DNA of 64,000 nt, from NCBI GenBank assembly GCA_021740905.1, contig JAIOYV010000015.1:22119-86118 (forward strand), written 5' to 3'. Positions 1-9,877 of the stretch are shown here, piece by piece. Every line of letters begins with the position of its first letter. Positions within the stretch are counted from its first letter, which is position 1. Under the pieces are notes generated by a model that was given only the letters and a program-made list of their open reading frames with translations, made no database searches and was not told the DNA's origin. The position numbers and the translations under genes are program-made. The DNA comes from Bacteroidales bacterium. Its GTDB lineage: Bacteria > Bacteroidota > Bacteroidia > Bacteroidales > M50B96.

Positions 1-177
1 TTCACTTCTTCTGGAGCAATGGAGTGATCGAGTTTTGGAGCGCATCCCACCTCCGCAAAGCTTGTCCCGTATTTCGGGACAGGCTGTGTGGTTTTGGTGC
101 GGTAGCGGGGACTATTTTTGGATGAATTGTTCTCGTTAGGGTGCCGGTGTGGCTCGAAATCACGCCGAATCTTTTGT
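1..177. other. Non-coding left edge with a small palindrome
   Basis: I see no credible gene here. A perfect inverted repeat TGTCCCG / CGGGACA with a 5-base loop lies at 63-81. A related sequence, in the opposite orientation and lacking one arm, recurs near 9391-9417, so this is probably a dispersed intergenic repeat rather than a gene-specific terminator. Confidence 0.4.
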
Positions 178-654
178 CTACGCAGATGTTTGCTTCAATT
201 TTTCAAGGTCGAATTTTTTCATTTGCAGAAAGGCTTCGGTCACCTTTCCTGCTTTTGCCGGGTCGCTCATCAATTTGGGGAGGATGGCCGGGACAATTTG
301 CCACGAAACCCCAAATTTGTCTTTTAGCCAGCCACACATGCTTTCCTGCCCGCCCTCGGTAAGCTTTTCCCAGTAGTGGTCTATTTCTTCCTGGCTTTCG
401 CAAAATACCTGAAAAGAGACGGCCTCGCTAAATGTGAAAATGGCCCCGCCATTTAAGGCTGTGAATGGCTGTCCGTTAATTATAAAATCAACAGTCATAA
501 CAGTGCCTTCGGGCTTGCCATGATGTTCAAAGCCTTCTTTTCCGAAACGGCTGATGTTTTGTATTTCTGAGTTTTTGAAAATGGAGGTATAAAAGCGGGC
601 AGCTTCTTCTGCTTCACTATCGAACCAAAGACAAGGCGTGATTTGATTTTTCAT
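178..654 (-). CDS. PhnB-like VOC family protein
   Basis: A 158-residue protein of the vicinal oxygen chelate superfamily, in the PhnB / 3-demethylubiquinone-methyltransferase-like group. It opens with the typical ITPCLWFDSEAEEAARFY strand-helix. A mid-protein segment (GTVMTVDFIINGQPFTALNG) and a C-terminal FGVSWQIVPAIL strand followed by a helix are also hallmarks of the group. The length fits a complete single-module member. No signal peptide is present, so it should be cytoplasmic. Members are usually annotated by fold only, and the substrate cannot be read from the sequence. The ATG at 652-654 is the first start and lies about 20 bases downstream of a TAATTTTG box. The next gene upstream is an SRPBCC protein on the same strand. 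The two are often found near each other as small stress or resistance-type proteins, but with about 190 bases between them they are not clearly one operon. Confidence 0.85.
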   Translation of the reverse strand: MKNQITPCLWFDSEAEEAARFYTSIFKNSEIQNISRFGKEGFEHHGKPEGTVMTVDFIINGQPFTALNGGAIFTFSEAVSFQVFCESQEEIDHYWEKLTEGGQESMCGWLKDKFGVSWQIVPAILPKLMSDPAKAGKVTEAFLQMKKFDLEKLKQTSA

Positions 655-672
655 AGTTCATTTAATTAACCA

Positions 673-680
673 CAAAATTA
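673..680 (-). promoter_or_regulatory. Candidate Bacteroidota -7 box upstream of the VOC gene
   Basis: The minus strand reads TAATTTTG, matching the Bacteroidota sigma-ABfr -7 consensus TAnnTTTG, about 19 bases before the start codon. I could not identify a convincing -33 TTG at the right spacing, so confidence is modest. Confidence 0.4.
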
Positions 681-847
681 GACTATACCAATGACATCTT
701 TTAATAAAAACGGGTAAAATAGAAGTGTCAGGAATGATTTAAGATATAAGATCAACGATTTTTGATTTACGATTTTGAGGGATGATACACCTTTCTAATT
801 TCGTTAATCATCAATCCGAAATCCTTTCTTTTAGTGCCATTTTTAAA

Positions 848-1273
848 TTATTTCCCTTCACAATGTTTTTTGAAATTATCCAATATTGCCTGCCATCCAC
901 CTCGTTGCAATTCAATGCTGTTGGTGCTTTCGGCCTCAAAAGTTTCAACTACTTTTGTTTTGCCCTCAGTAGTCGAAAAAAGGATCCTGGCTTTTCTTCC
1001 ATCTCCCATAGTATATTCGATTTCCTGGGTGGGAAGTATCTTGTCATTAATACCCCAGAAATCAAATCCCATGCTCCCGTCTTTGGCTTCCATGCGATAG
1101 CTGAATTTACCACCGGCCCGCAGATCATTCTCAGCGTATGGGCAACACCATTCCGGCGAAGCAAAATTCCAGTTTACAATATCTTCGGGCTTTGTCCAGC
1201 ACTTCCAGACCTTTTCGATGGGTGAGTTGATTTCGGCTTGCACTGTAATAATGCTTTTGTTTTTCGATTCCAT
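848..1273 (-). CDS. SRPBCC (AHSA1-like) domain protein
   Basis: A 141-residue START-like/SRPBCC protein of the Aha1/AHSA1 group. It begins with ITVQAEINSPIEKVWKCWT and continues with PEDIVNWNFASPEWCCPYAE, then GGKFSYRMEAKDGSMGFDFWG, the order usual for this family. It ends in the long C-terminal helix (GGWQAILDNFKKHCE) that caps the ligand-binding cavity. It is full length for the family and has no signal peptide. The family binds hydrophobic ligands or acts as a co-chaperone-like module; a specific role cannot be assigned. It is preceded by a TAAATTTG promoter box. The neighbouring VOC gene is on the same strand about 190 bases downstream. Confidence 0.88.
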   Translation of the reverse strand: MESKNKSIITVQAEINSPIEKVWKCWTKPEDIVNWNFASPEWCCPYAENDLRAGGKFSYRMEAKDGSMGFDFWGINDKILPTQEIEYTMGDGRKARILFSTTEGKTKVVETFEAESTNSIELQRGGWQAILDNFKKHCEGK

Positions 1274-1301
1274 AGATTTATGTTCTTTTAAAATCGAATA
1301 A

Positions 1302-1309
1302 CAAATTTA
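1302..1309 (-). promoter_or_regulatory. Candidate -7 box upstream of the SRPBCC gene
   Basis: The minus strand reads TAAATTTG, a match to TAnnTTTG, about 29 bases before the ATG at 1273. This supports an independent promoter for the SRPBCC gene. Confidence 0.45.
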
Positions 1310-1339
1310 TTGGGTAAATGTTTGGGGGAGCCCAGTACC

Positions 1340-1373
1340 AAAACCTTGGAGGTTTTAAAACCTCCAAGGTTTT
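1340..1373. terminator. Perfect 34-bp palindrome 3' of the giant peptidase gene
   Basis: The sequence consists of AAAACCTTGGAGGTTTT followed directly by its reverse complement. It lies 7 bases beyond the stop codon of the 2585-aa gene, and the arms end in runs of A and T, so it can act as a bidirectional terminator. A second copy with a 6-base loop lies at 38615-38648, just beyond the 3' end of the paralogous gene. Confidence 0.6.
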
Positions 1374-1380
1374 GAGAATT

Positions 1381-4300
1381 TTATCTCCCCACCTCCATCT
1401 GTTTTGTTTCCACAAAATCATTTGCAATCAAACGATAAAAATAGGTACCGGTAGAATAATTTTGGTTATCCATTTCTACTGTATGATTTCCTGCCGGGTA
1501 TGAACCTTTGGCAAGAACCTCGATTTCATTACCCAGAATATCAAACACAGTGAGTGTAATTTCAGATTCTTCGGGTAGGAAGAACGAAATCCGGGCATTT
1601 GCGCTGAACGGGTTCGGGATATTTTGATAGAGCCTTATAGCTGTCAGTTCAGATGAAAGACTTGCAAGTTTGCCTACAATCTGGATGCTGTTTTCTTCAT
1701 ACTGGCCATTGCCTTCTGCCCAGCTTTCAACCGAAACTTGCTTTTCCGATTCACCATCCCAGATGCGAATGCTATAATCATTTCCGATTATCAAACCATC
1801 TGGTTCCGGGGTCAGGTCATCATCACCCCATAATGTAATGGCAGTGTTTCCACCTGTGTATACCCCGGCTCCAACCAATAGTCCGTGGCTATCGAACACA
1901 CCTATTTCGTCGCCCATCATTGGGAGTGCATCAAAGGCAGTTTCAGGTATGCCCAGAGTCATGTTGTTGTCGGTGGGTAGAGGCAGGGCATAATATACCG
2001 GTTGTTGTGCTACCATGTCCGATTTGGATGATACCGAATTGGCCGGGTAAACCAATACCGATGCGGCTGTGAGTTTTATCTGATATCCTTGCCCGCTTTG
2101 CATATTGCCAATCATGTTTAAACCGAACGATGGCCAGTAAACCGAGCCAGAACCATCTTTTAATATGGATAAATTCGACACGATAGTTGACATCATTGTA
2201 ACAGCATCGCCCGGCACTTGTCGCAGATAGCCAATCAAGCTCCAGTTATTGGGAATGGAAATGGGGGTGCTCTCGGGGGAAACGGCCGAGCCTGTAATGG
2301 CAAGGGTTTGAGCCGAATTCATTTTCACCTGGTAGCCTTGTCCTATTATCATGTTGCCAATCATATTGAGATTAAAAGAAGGCCAGTATACTGCACCCGA
2401 TCCATTTTTTACGATGGCAGTGTTTGCGACAACTGGCGCAAATACCGAATCGACCAAAGGATATATGGGAACAATATAGGTCGACATCAGGCTCCATCCC
2501 ATTGGCAAGCTGATGGTTTGTACATCGAGCCCGGCTGGCTCGGTTACTTCGAAGGTTTCGTAGGCCGTACATCCGTTGGAATCGATTACTGTGAGATTAT
2601 AAAAACCTGCCGACAAGCCGATGTTATCTTCTGTTGTTGCCCCGTTCGACCAATTGTAAAGGAATGTTGGGCTTCCTCCTGAAACTGTGATATTAACGGC
2701 ACCATTCGATCCACCGGTCATCGTCACATTTGTCACTGTTCCAGAAATGGATAGTAATGCAGGCTGTGTGATAGTCCGGCTACCTGTGATAGTGCATCCG
2801 TGGCTATCAGTGATGGTAACTGTATAGGTTCCGGCTGGAAGGTTGATCCTGTCTTGCGAGTTGGCACCATTGTTCCAAAGATAAGTGTAGGGTGAAGTGC
2901 CACCATAAACGGATAAATCGATTGACCCGTTTGATCCTCCGAAACAACTCACATTGTTGGATGTAAATGAAAGGGATAGGGCAAAAGGCTGGGTAATAAA
3001 TGCCGAACCGCTTGCTGTACATCCATCGGAATTGGTAACGGTAACAGTATAATTCGCGGAAGCCAAACCTACACGTGATGCTGTTGTTGCACCATCGTTC
3101 CAACTATATGAATAGGGTGGTCCATAGGATGGATAAACCTGTATTTGTCCATCGTTATTTCCATTGCAACTTATATTGGTTGTGCTAATTGAAAGGGTTA
3201 ATGGAGCGGGTTCGATAATCGTGGCAGATCCACTGCTATTACATCCATTGGAATCTGTTACCGTATATGTATAGGTTCCGGCAGACAGCCCGGGACGATA
3301 GGCTGTTGTTGCCCCATCGTTCCAGGAATAGGTATATGGGGCAAATCCATTGGAAGGATAAAGGTGGATTTCTCCATTGTTAGCCCCATAACAGGAAATA
3401 TTTGTTGATACCAAGGTAACTTCAATGGCTGATGGTTGGCTTATCGTGTGACTGCTTATAAATGTACATTCGTAAGAATCAATCACAGTTAGTGTGTAAG
3501 TTCCTGCCTGAAGATTGGAGATGGAACTTGTAGTTGCCCCCGTCGACCATAAAAAGGTATATCCGGGAATGCCCCCATAGGCGCTGGCATCTATTGATCC
3601 ATTGCTTCCGCCAAAACAGGAAACGGATGAGGATGTAAATGATACTCCAAGTATAGGAGGTTCAATGATCTCATAAGAACCAGAAATTTCAAGCCCAAAA
3701 AGATCTGTTACTGTAACAGCATACATGCCAGGTCCCAGATTCGACCGGCTGGCAGCCGTAGCACCATCTGCCCACTGGTATGAATATGGCGTTGTGCCAC
3801 CAGAAGGGGACATGTCAATTGTCCCATCGTTATCGCCATTGCACGAATAATTGATAATTAATGCACCAATTTGATAATCGGACCACCAGTCTACCCGGTT
3901 GAAGTAGTCGGCATCATACGTTTCGCCTGCAAAACTCCCGAGATAATTTACAAATGTTACCTGTCCCCAATCATTGGGTTTTGATACATTGGCTCCTGAG
4001 GCACTCGGGAAATTGGCATAGTGTACTGTCAGATTCTGAGTGTTATCAATACTAAGCAAAACGCCATTGGGTTGTCCGGGCAAAAAAGTACAGTGATTGA
4101 AAGCATGTGCAGTGTCAACTATCCCTCCGGTAAAAATCTGGACTCCATAACTATCAACGCCCGAAAAAGTGGCCCATTCGGCAGAAACATAGCCTCCTGG
4201 AGCACAGGTGAATTGCCAGAAATTGGCATCGTCCGATTGGAGCATTACTTCGTGGTTTTGAGATCCTGATAATTCCAAAGTGGCTCCCCCAAGAATATCC

Positions 4301-7300
4301 AGATATCCACCCAGTCCAATTTTCAATTCTGAGTCGTCGTCCATTGAGAGGGTGCCATCATCATGGATCACAAGATTACCTGCCAGCCTGATGAGATGGC
4401 CATTTGCCAAAAGATAGCCATTGTCGATGGTGAGGTGATGGTTATTGGCAAAGATCATGTCGGTAAATAATTCGATGCCAGCTTGTGGTACGGTCTTGTT
4501 TATTGTCAAATTGCAAGCTATGGGATACGGAGAATAATTCTCAAACCTGCCCGAATTGCTGCCTTCAAAATGAAGGGTGCCGGTGCCATCCATCCAATAG
4601 CCCAGGTTGCTGACAAAAAAATCTTCTCCGATATAGTATTGCGAAGTAGAAACATAATCATCCCATTTTCCTCCCTGAAGGATCAGGTTTTTATGTACCG
4701 TGAATCCCTTGTAATTATAAACCGTTGAGTTCGCTGGCTTATTTACCACTATTTCCTTAAAATTTACATCCGGACACGAGAGATGAAAATCCTGATCGGT
4801 GGTCCCGGTAAAATGGATGGATGCCGAATCAGCAACTATTCCAGCATTGCTATTAATAGCAATATTGTAGTCGACAAAGTCGCCCATTATATCAATGATT
4901 GAAGAACCTACGTGAAAATGCAGCCCTGTTCCTGATTCAATGGTAAAATTTCCTGAAATCGACAACAGCGTAGAATAACCTGCACCATAATAGCCTTGAC
5001 TAACGTGCATATCCTCTTGTACCACAATGCTTGTATTGTTTGATTGTATGGCCCAATTAGCGTTCCCGTAAATATTCGTTTGTTTAAGAATACTCAATGT
5101 GTAAAATTCTTCATTTTGAGTGATATAGGTAGGATTTTGACCATCAAAATAAACGGTACCCGTTCCTTCGTTAAAGGCAGCTGTTCCTGCATTATTTGTC
5201 CAATTTTTACCAACATACAGGGTTGGCGGGGCAATTAATATGCCTCCATCAATAATAACATCCCCACTGATCCGGGTGGTTGTGGTATTGCAATTTACCC
5301 ATCCTGAAGTTTTGTTTACATGCAGGTTGTGGATTGACGAAGCTGTATTATTGATGGAAAGGTTGGAGTTGGCTGAACCATAAAATTCAAGGGTGCCGCC
5401 ACCGGGATTGTAAATATCGTACACCGTGAAATTTTTAGGGGTACGGATTATCCCTCCTGTGATATTCGTTGTCACCGAATAGTTCGGCATATCGTAAATG
5501 GAGATATTCACATCCTGCACATCCAGAACGCCGCCCGACATTTGAAGAACAGCATTTCCACCGTATCCAATATCGCAGGTAAGGCCACCGTGCAAAACCA
5601 TTGCTCCATCAGTTATGTCCAGGGTTCCGTTGATGTCGAGATATTCGCCTGAACCGGTTCCCTGCGTAATATCTATCAAGCCTGTTGCCGTGTGCACATC
5701 GAAGGTTCCGTACAAGCCATTTTCTTCTACATCGCCTACATAAATCTGACCTCCGTTGGCTGCCAATATTCCATAAAAATCAAATCCCAATAACGTAAAG
5801 CCCATGTCGAGGTTGTCGATAGTGGCCGCGCAGCCTGCATTTGCAGTGAACCTGCCCAATGAGTTTAAGTATAGGTAATGGATGTCCATGTCTTCGTTTG
5901 CCCAGGTAAAGCCATTGCAGAAAAAGCCATTGGTAACGGTGGATTGCCCTTCAAAATATAAGAAGGACGCATCGGGTGTCTTGGCTACATCGTAAAATGT
6001 TTCGCCGTAGCAATATTGGGTAGGCCCGGTTCCATTGAAAATCACATACCCGATTCCTTCAGAAAAACCATACGTCCCGACATAGTTCAGCCAATTGCCT
6101 CCTACGGTTATTGTATTGCTGTTGGAATATAATATACCACTTTGTATGGTCAGGTTTCCTTTTACCACCAACGAATCGGAATATGCATTATTCATATCGA
6201 GCCAGGTGGAAACGTTCACAATCAGGTTGTTGAAATAATCTCCAATATTGGGTGTCAGGTCTATTGCCGGATTGCCACCAAACTCAAATGTCCCGAAAGC
6301 ACAAAAGTAATGTCCATTGTTGATGAGCGAACCGTAAGTTGTAATTTTTGCCGGTGAGTAGGAGCCGAAGGTAGAACCGGCATAAATCGTTATATCTCCG
6401 TTAATGGTCAGGTCGCTGGAAGAAGAACTGGACAAGGCAATAAAACAAGCCGATTTCTGACAGATGACATTATTGAATGAGCTGTTGGCCGAATTGTTTA
6501 CAATGTAGGCACTGTTGATGCCCGAAAACCAGGTGGCCCCATTTGTCAATTGCACGTTGGAGCCTGGCTGAAATGTCCAGCTTCCATAGATATGAAATTC
6601 GCCGTTTGCCAGCATATTGACAGAGGAACCCGATTCCCAGTAAATATCGCTATAGCCATACAAATCGGCATTGGCGCTGTTCATGGCAAGGGTTCCGAAT
6701 ATATGAACATCCTGTTGCACATCCAGGTCGTATTCGCCAATGGTAAGGGTGGCACCCGCCTGAAGGAGTAGCGATTTTGCATTGGCATAATTGGTATTGA
6801 TATACGGGCTGTACAATGTACCTGCCGGGATAATTACATCCATAGTCGATGTAGGTACAAAATTTCCTGCCCAGTTGCAGGGTGTATTCCAATCCGAAGA
6901 ACAATCGCCTTCCCAAATCCCGGTTGTCAATTGCTGGGCGAGGATGGTTACATTGGCCGAATTATTACCATTGTTCGACCAAAGCACGAAACCATAGTAG
7001 TCGGCATTGCTGATGATGACACTAAAATACTCATTGACGGTTGAGGTTTCGGTTGAACTGGCAATATATTCGCTCCTGTTTTGATAATACTGTCCGTTGC
7101 CCGAACTAAATAAAGCCATGTCTAAGTATGCCCCATACGTATTGTAATTCATAGTAAATTTGTAGGTTCCAGGGGTAAGATAAACATCCCATATTTCCAC
7201 AATTTTTCCGGCAGGCCATGCAAAGGTAAGGGGCGTTCCAACTGTTAAATACTCATTGTATCCTTCGAACTCCGTTTTGGCCGGATACGAACCAAAGGAC

Positions 7301-9138
7301 TCGTACACTTCTACCCCTCTGTAATCAATAGGTAAATGATGTTGGTCGAAAACCACAAAGTCCACCTCAGTTTGTGCAGCAGAAGTCACAGCTACCGAAG
7401 GAAAATTGTTTGTTGAATAAAGGTCTAAATCCCAGTTACCCCACAAATAATTATCGGACCTGACGCCCACTACGCCCCACGTTGAATAAGGATGGAGAAG
7501 TTGATAATACGTGGGATTGGCTGTGGTATAAACAACCAAATCTGATTCAAGCAAGGTCATCCCGCTCCCGGTGACGAACGAAAAATTCCCCCAGCTTCCA
7601 TCTGAGGCAATCAGGGTTCCTGTGCTGCTATAGACTTCGATTTTTACCCGTACGGTGGATGAAATCAAGCCTGAGGGGACATTCCATAAGTAAGAACCAT
7701 CGTTTGGGGTGTTTGAATCTATCCAATTTAAAGTTGTATATCCATCGGTAGTGTAATAAAGCTTGCAATATGATCCGGCATAGAATTTATAGTTCCAGGT
7801 TATTTCCCACACATTTCCCGAGCTTACCACTTCGCCATTTCCATTGTGGTTGTAAGCCGGGTCGCCATTGGGGCTGGTGATTTCAACATAAGAACCATAT
7901 TGTCCACCTGGCGTAATGAAAATGAGCCTGTCGATTTGGGTATAGTTCCAATGATCATCGATGCCCGAGTTCCAGGTATTGTGGACCCGCATCATGGTAT
8001 TGGAGCCAATTGTTTCGTATCCAATGGCAGCCACCGAGTGTCCGGGGATACTTGTAATGCAGGGCCTGCTATTGTCGATTTCCCCTTTAAATAAATTCAG
8101 TTTTGAGGTATTTCCGCCTACTGAATAAGAGGAGGAAGTCCATTGAGAAAAACTATAACTGCCGCAATTTGTCGAATTGGCTGCGGCAGCAATGCCCGGG
8201 CCAATATCGTCTTCGTCGGTATTTCCATCCGAGGGGTCGGTGCCCATATAGAGGTAACACGCATGTTGTGCGGTGCTTACATTGTAGTCCGTCTCGGCCT
8301 GGACCGGGTCGTAGCGCTGGTAATGGTATTTCGACAGGTTGCCGTAATTATAGATCGAATATTTGGTGTAATTGTCCCAATATCCAAGTATCATTCCTCC
8401 AGCTGTTGGGCTGCAACCAAAACTCCAGTCGAGGTATGGCATTTCTGAAGCATAAGGAATATCGACTGCTGAGTTCGTGCTCTTTAACGAATTTTGTTCA
8501 CCCAAATAATACTCCCAGGCACCCGGTTCGGCCTTAGGAATTATTGAATCGATGTTGAATTTGGAAACATATTCTTCCTGAAACTCTGAAGGGGAAAGGA
8601 CTTTTTTCGGTGGAAATATCCGCACATAAACCGAACTTCCATTCGAGTCGTATTTGTAGTATTTCAACAGGGGGCTGTAATAATAAATTTTATCGAGCAC
8701 CGGCGATTTTGCACCCAATACTTCTGAGGCCATAGTCTCAATTTCATCTGCCAAAGCATATTCATCCGATAAAGCGTTGATATATCGAATCAGGCTAATT
8801 CGTTCAAGGTTATTGCCCATTACCAGATTGGCATATTTGCCATTGCCCCACTGTTCCTCGTGCGAAAGATTGTTTTCCTCCCCTTGCACTTCAACACGCA
8901 AACTTTCTTTCGACGGAAAATCTCTACCCAAAGAATAATTGAAACTGTATGCCACAATATTATCGTTGGCATCATAATAGGGGATGGCCTGTGCAGCTCC
9001 AACTTGGCCCCATTTGCTTTGCGCAAAATGATTGGCTGCCTGTTGTAATTTATTTAGTGGAATGATTTTGCTTTGGTGCTTTTGGGCAAAGGCGGAAACC
9101 CCAATGAATAGACACACTAGCAAGAATAGATTTTTCAT
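1381..9138 (-). CDS. Secreted C39-like cysteine peptidase with SprB repeats and T9SS sorting domain
   Basis: A 2585-residue exported protein. Residues 1-19 are a signal peptide ending SAFAQ. The peptidase module spans about 220-400. It has the C39-like nucleophile motif FGCSPTAGGMILGYWD (Cys242), the IPGHSVAAIGYE motif (His367) and an HNTW motif at 386-389 that supplies Asn387. Beta-rich solenoid-like segments fill about 750-1750, starting at IWEGDCSSDWNTPCNW. Six SprB-like repeats (pattern SCxGxxNGxI...GGxxPYxYxW) occupy about 1763-2199. Two copies of a GNMIIGQGYQVKMN-type module follow, and a type A T9SS C-terminal domain ends ETKQMEVGR. It should be exported by Sec and then T9SS and attached to, or released from, the cell surface. 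The start is supported by an AAAGGAG ribosome-binding site. It is collinear with the 2591-aa protein at 38746-46521. The substrate is unknown; the SprB repeats suggest adhesion. Confidence 0.88.
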   Translation of the reverse strand: MKNLFLLVCLFIGVSAFAQKHQSKIIPLNKLQQAANHFAQSKWGQVGAAQAIPYYDANDNIVAYSFNYSLGRDFPSKESLRVEVQGEENNLSHEEQWGNGKYANLVMGNNLERISLIRYINALSDEYALADEIETMASEVLGAKSPVLDKIYYYSPLLKYYKYDSNGSSVYVRIFPPKKVLSPSEFQEEYVSKFNIDSIIPKAEPGAWEYYLGEQNSLKSTNSAVDIPYASEMPYLDWSFGCSPTAGGMILGYWDNYTKYSIYNYGNLSKYHYQRYDPVQAETDYNVSTAQHACYLYMGTDPSDGNTDEDDIGPGIAAAANSTNCGSYSFSQWTSSSYSVGGNTSKLNLFKGEIDNSRPCITSIPGHSVAAIGYETIGSNTMMRVHNTWNSGIDDHWNYTQIDRLIFITPGGQYGSYVEITSPNGDPAYNHNGNGEVVSSGNVWEITWNYKFYAGSYCKLYYTTDGYTTLNWIDSNTPNDGSYLWNVPSGLISSTVRVKIEVYSSTGTLIASDGSWGNFSFVTGSGMTLLESDLVVYTTANPTYYQLLHPYSTWGVVGVRSDNYLWGNWDLDLYSTNNFPSVAVTSAAQTEVDFVVFDQHHLPIDYRGVEVYESFGSYPAKTEFEGYNEYLTVGTPLTFAWPAGKIVEIWDVYLTPGTYKFTMNYNTYGAYLDMALFSSGNGQYYQNRSEYIASSTETSTVNEYFSVIISNADYYGFVLWSNNGNNSANVTILAQQLTTGIWEGDCSSDWNTPCNWAGNFVPTSTMDVIIPAGTLYSPYINTNYANAKSLLLQAGATLTIGEYDLDVQQDVHIFGTLAMNSANADLYGYSDIYWESGSSVNMLANGEFHIYGSWTFQPGSNVQLTNGATWFSGINSAYIVNNSANSSFNNVICQKSACFIALSSSSSSDLTINGDITIYAGSTFGSYSPAKITTYGSLINNGHYFCAFGTFEFGGNPAIDLTPNIGDYFNNLIVNVSTWLDMNNAYSDSLVVKGNLTIQSGILYSNSNTITVGGNWLNYVGTYGFSEGIGYVIFNGTGPTQYCYGETFYDVAKTPDASFLYFEGQSTVTNGFFCNGFTWANEDMDIHYLYLNSLGRFTANAGCAATIDNLDMGFTLLGFDFYGILAANGGQIYVGDVEENGLYGTFDVHTATGLIDITQGTGSGEYLDINGTLDITDGAMVLHGGLTCDIGYGGNAVLQMSGGVLDVQDVNISIYDMPNYSVTTNITGGIIRTPKNFTVYDIYNPGGGTLEFYGSANSNLSINNTASSIHNLHVNKTSGWVNCNTTTTRISGDVIIDGGILIAPPTLYVGKNWTNNAGTAAFNEGTGTVYFDGQNPTYITQNEEFYTLSILKQTNIYGNANWAIQSNNTSIVVQEDMHVSQGYYGAGYSTLLSISGNFTIESGTGLHFHVGSSIIDIMGDFVDYNIAINSNAGIVADSASIHFTGTTDQDFHLSCPDVNFKEIVVNKPANSTVYNYKGFTVHKNLILQGGKWDDYVSTSQYYIGEDFFVSNLGYWMDGTGTLHFEGSNSGRFENYSPYPIACNLTINKTVPQAGIELFTDMIFANNHHLTIDNGYLLANGHLIRLAGNLVIHDDGTLSMDDDSELKIGLGGYLDILGGATLELSGSQNHEVMLQSDDANFWQFTCAPGGYVSAEWATFSGVDSYGVQIFTGGIVDTAHAFNHCTFLPGQPNGVLLSIDNTQNLTVHYANFPSASGANVSKPNDWGQVTFVNYLGSFAGETYDADYFNRVDWWSDYQIGALIINYSCNGDNDGTIDMSPSGGTTPYSYQWADGATAASRSNLGPGMYAVTVTDLFGLEISGSYEIIEPPILGVSFTSSSVSCFGGSNGSIDASAYGGIPGYTFLWSTGATTSSISNLQAGTYTLTVIDSYECTFISSHTISQPSAIEVTLVSTNISCYGANNGEIHLYPSNGFAPYTYSWNDGATTAYRPGLSAGTYTYTVTDSNGCNSSGSATIIEPAPLTLSISTTNISCNGNNDGQIQVYPSYGPPYSYSWNDGATTASRVGLASANYTVTVTNSDGCTASGSAFITQPFALSLSFTSNNVSCFGGSNGSIDLSVYGGTSPYTYLWNNGANSQDRINLPAGTYTVTITDSHGCTITGSRTITQPALLSISGTVTNVTMTGGSNGAVNITVSGGSPTFLYNWSNGATTEDNIGLSAGFYNLTVIDSNGCTAYETFEVTEPAGLDVQTISLPMGWSLMSTYIVPIYPLVDSVFAPVVANTAIVKNGSGAVYWPSFNLNMIGNMIIGQGYQVKMNSAQTLAITGSAVSPESTPISIPNNWSLIGYLRQVPGDAVTMMSTIVSNLSILKDGSGSVYWPSFGLNMIGNMQSGQGYQIKLTAASVLVYPANSVSSKSDMVAQQPVYYALPLPTDNNMTLGIPETAFDALPMMGDEIGVFDSHGLLVGAGVYTGGNTAITLWGDDDLTPEPDGLIIGNDYSIRIWDGESEKQVSVESWAEGNGQYEENSIQIVGKLASLSSELTAIRLYQNIPNPFSANARISFFLPEESEITLTVFDILGNEIEVLAKGSYPAGNHTVEMDNQNYSTGTYFYRLIANDFVETKQMEVGR

Positions 9139-9442
9139 AACAACTCCTTTTTTATTTTAAGTGGAATCTTCGAAAACAAACTCAAAGAAAACCAGAAATT
9201 TTTCACTCCCTAATTCTATATTGGTCTGGAATTGATTTTACAATTGAAAAATATGAGTTTGAGCTAAGCAAAAAACCAAAGGTACGGATTTTCTGAATTC
9301 AATTTTGGAAATGTAAATCTATTTCGTTGAAACACCAGAAAATTTTCAGGCTTCAAGAATTAAAATCGCCTAAACCACCCGAAAGGATTTCCTGAAATAC
9401 GGGACAAGCTGTGCGGTATATACTGTTTCCCATGTTTTAGCG
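9139..9442. promoter_or_regulatory. Upstream region of the 2585-aa peptidase gene
   Basis: This AT-rich non-coding leader contains a strong AAAGGAG ribosome-binding site on the minus strand, just before the ATG at 9138. The same arrangement precedes the paralogue at 46521. I could not assign a convincing promoter. The far end carries a sequence related to the palindrome at 63-81. Confidence 0.4.
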
Positions 9443-9612
9443 AACTTAGCGAAGCGTTCTCATGAACACAAAAGATATATTGTCTGTGAGTAACTTAGCG
9501 AAGCGGTCTCACGAACACAAAAGATATATTGTCTGTGAGTAACTTAGCGAAGCGGACTCATGAACACAAAAGATATATTGTCTGTGAGTAACTTAGCGAA
9601 GCGTTCTCACGA
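9443..9612. repeat. 49-bp tandem repeat, about 3.5 copies
   Basis: Units start at 9443, 9492, 9541 and 9590 with an exact 49-base period and only a few substitutions, mainly in the two or three bases after AACTTAGCGAAGCG. Each unit can fold (CTCAY near the middle, GTGAG at the end). The period is not a multiple of three and the region is not open, so it is non-coding. There are no variable spacers, so it is not a CRISPR array. Confidence 0.85.
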
Positions 9613-9628
9613 CCAAAGGGAGTAACTT

Positions 9629-9732
9629 ACCGCCATATATGAGATACGTAAGTACGGTGGTCCCGACTTTGAGTGCGGGATAAATGGAGAGAGGCGCACC
9701 CGGGCTATTTTAGCCGGGGCTGTCTACTCGGT
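9629..9732 (+). ncRNA. Group II intron-like 3' tail, copy A (relic)
   Basis: A domain-V-like hairpin with arms ACCGCCATA and TACGGTGGT lies at 9629-9661. It is followed by GAGAGGCGC, a domain-VI-like stem-loop (GGCTATTTTAGCC core with flanking C/G runs) and a CTACTCGGTT end. This order resembles the 3' end of bacterial group II introns. An extra 25-base CCCGACTTTGAG-type hairpin lies between the two domains. No reverse transcriptase is present, so it is a solitary tail. Copies B and C share the same extra linker. Confidence 0.6.
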
Positions 9733-9733
9733 T

Positions 9734-9877
9734 GTTCGGTTGTACTTTTACTTTTTCGGCAACAAAAACGGTAGTCGGCAATGCCGTTTTTTCAATTTTT
9801 ACTATTGTTGATTGCCGATTCTTTTTGGTTCGTTGAAAAACGGCAATAAAAACGGCGGTTTTGCTGATACGTTGCGA
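9734..9877. other. Non-coding spacer between two intron-like tails
   Basis: This AT-rich stretch contains several small inverted and direct repeats built from CGGCAA, AAAACGGC and GCCGTTTTT words. It has no open frame. It may be remnant intron domain sequence belonging to copy B, but this cannot be shown from one copy. Confidence 0.3.

Noticed and set aside
2218..2682. Long plus-strand frame inside the 2585-aa gene
   Set aside because: It is antisense to conserved SprB-repeat and C-terminal coding sequence and has no recognisable domain.
9443..9612. Tandem repeat considered as a CRISPR array
   Set aside because: The 49-base units are contiguous copies without unique spacers, and no cas genes are nearby.
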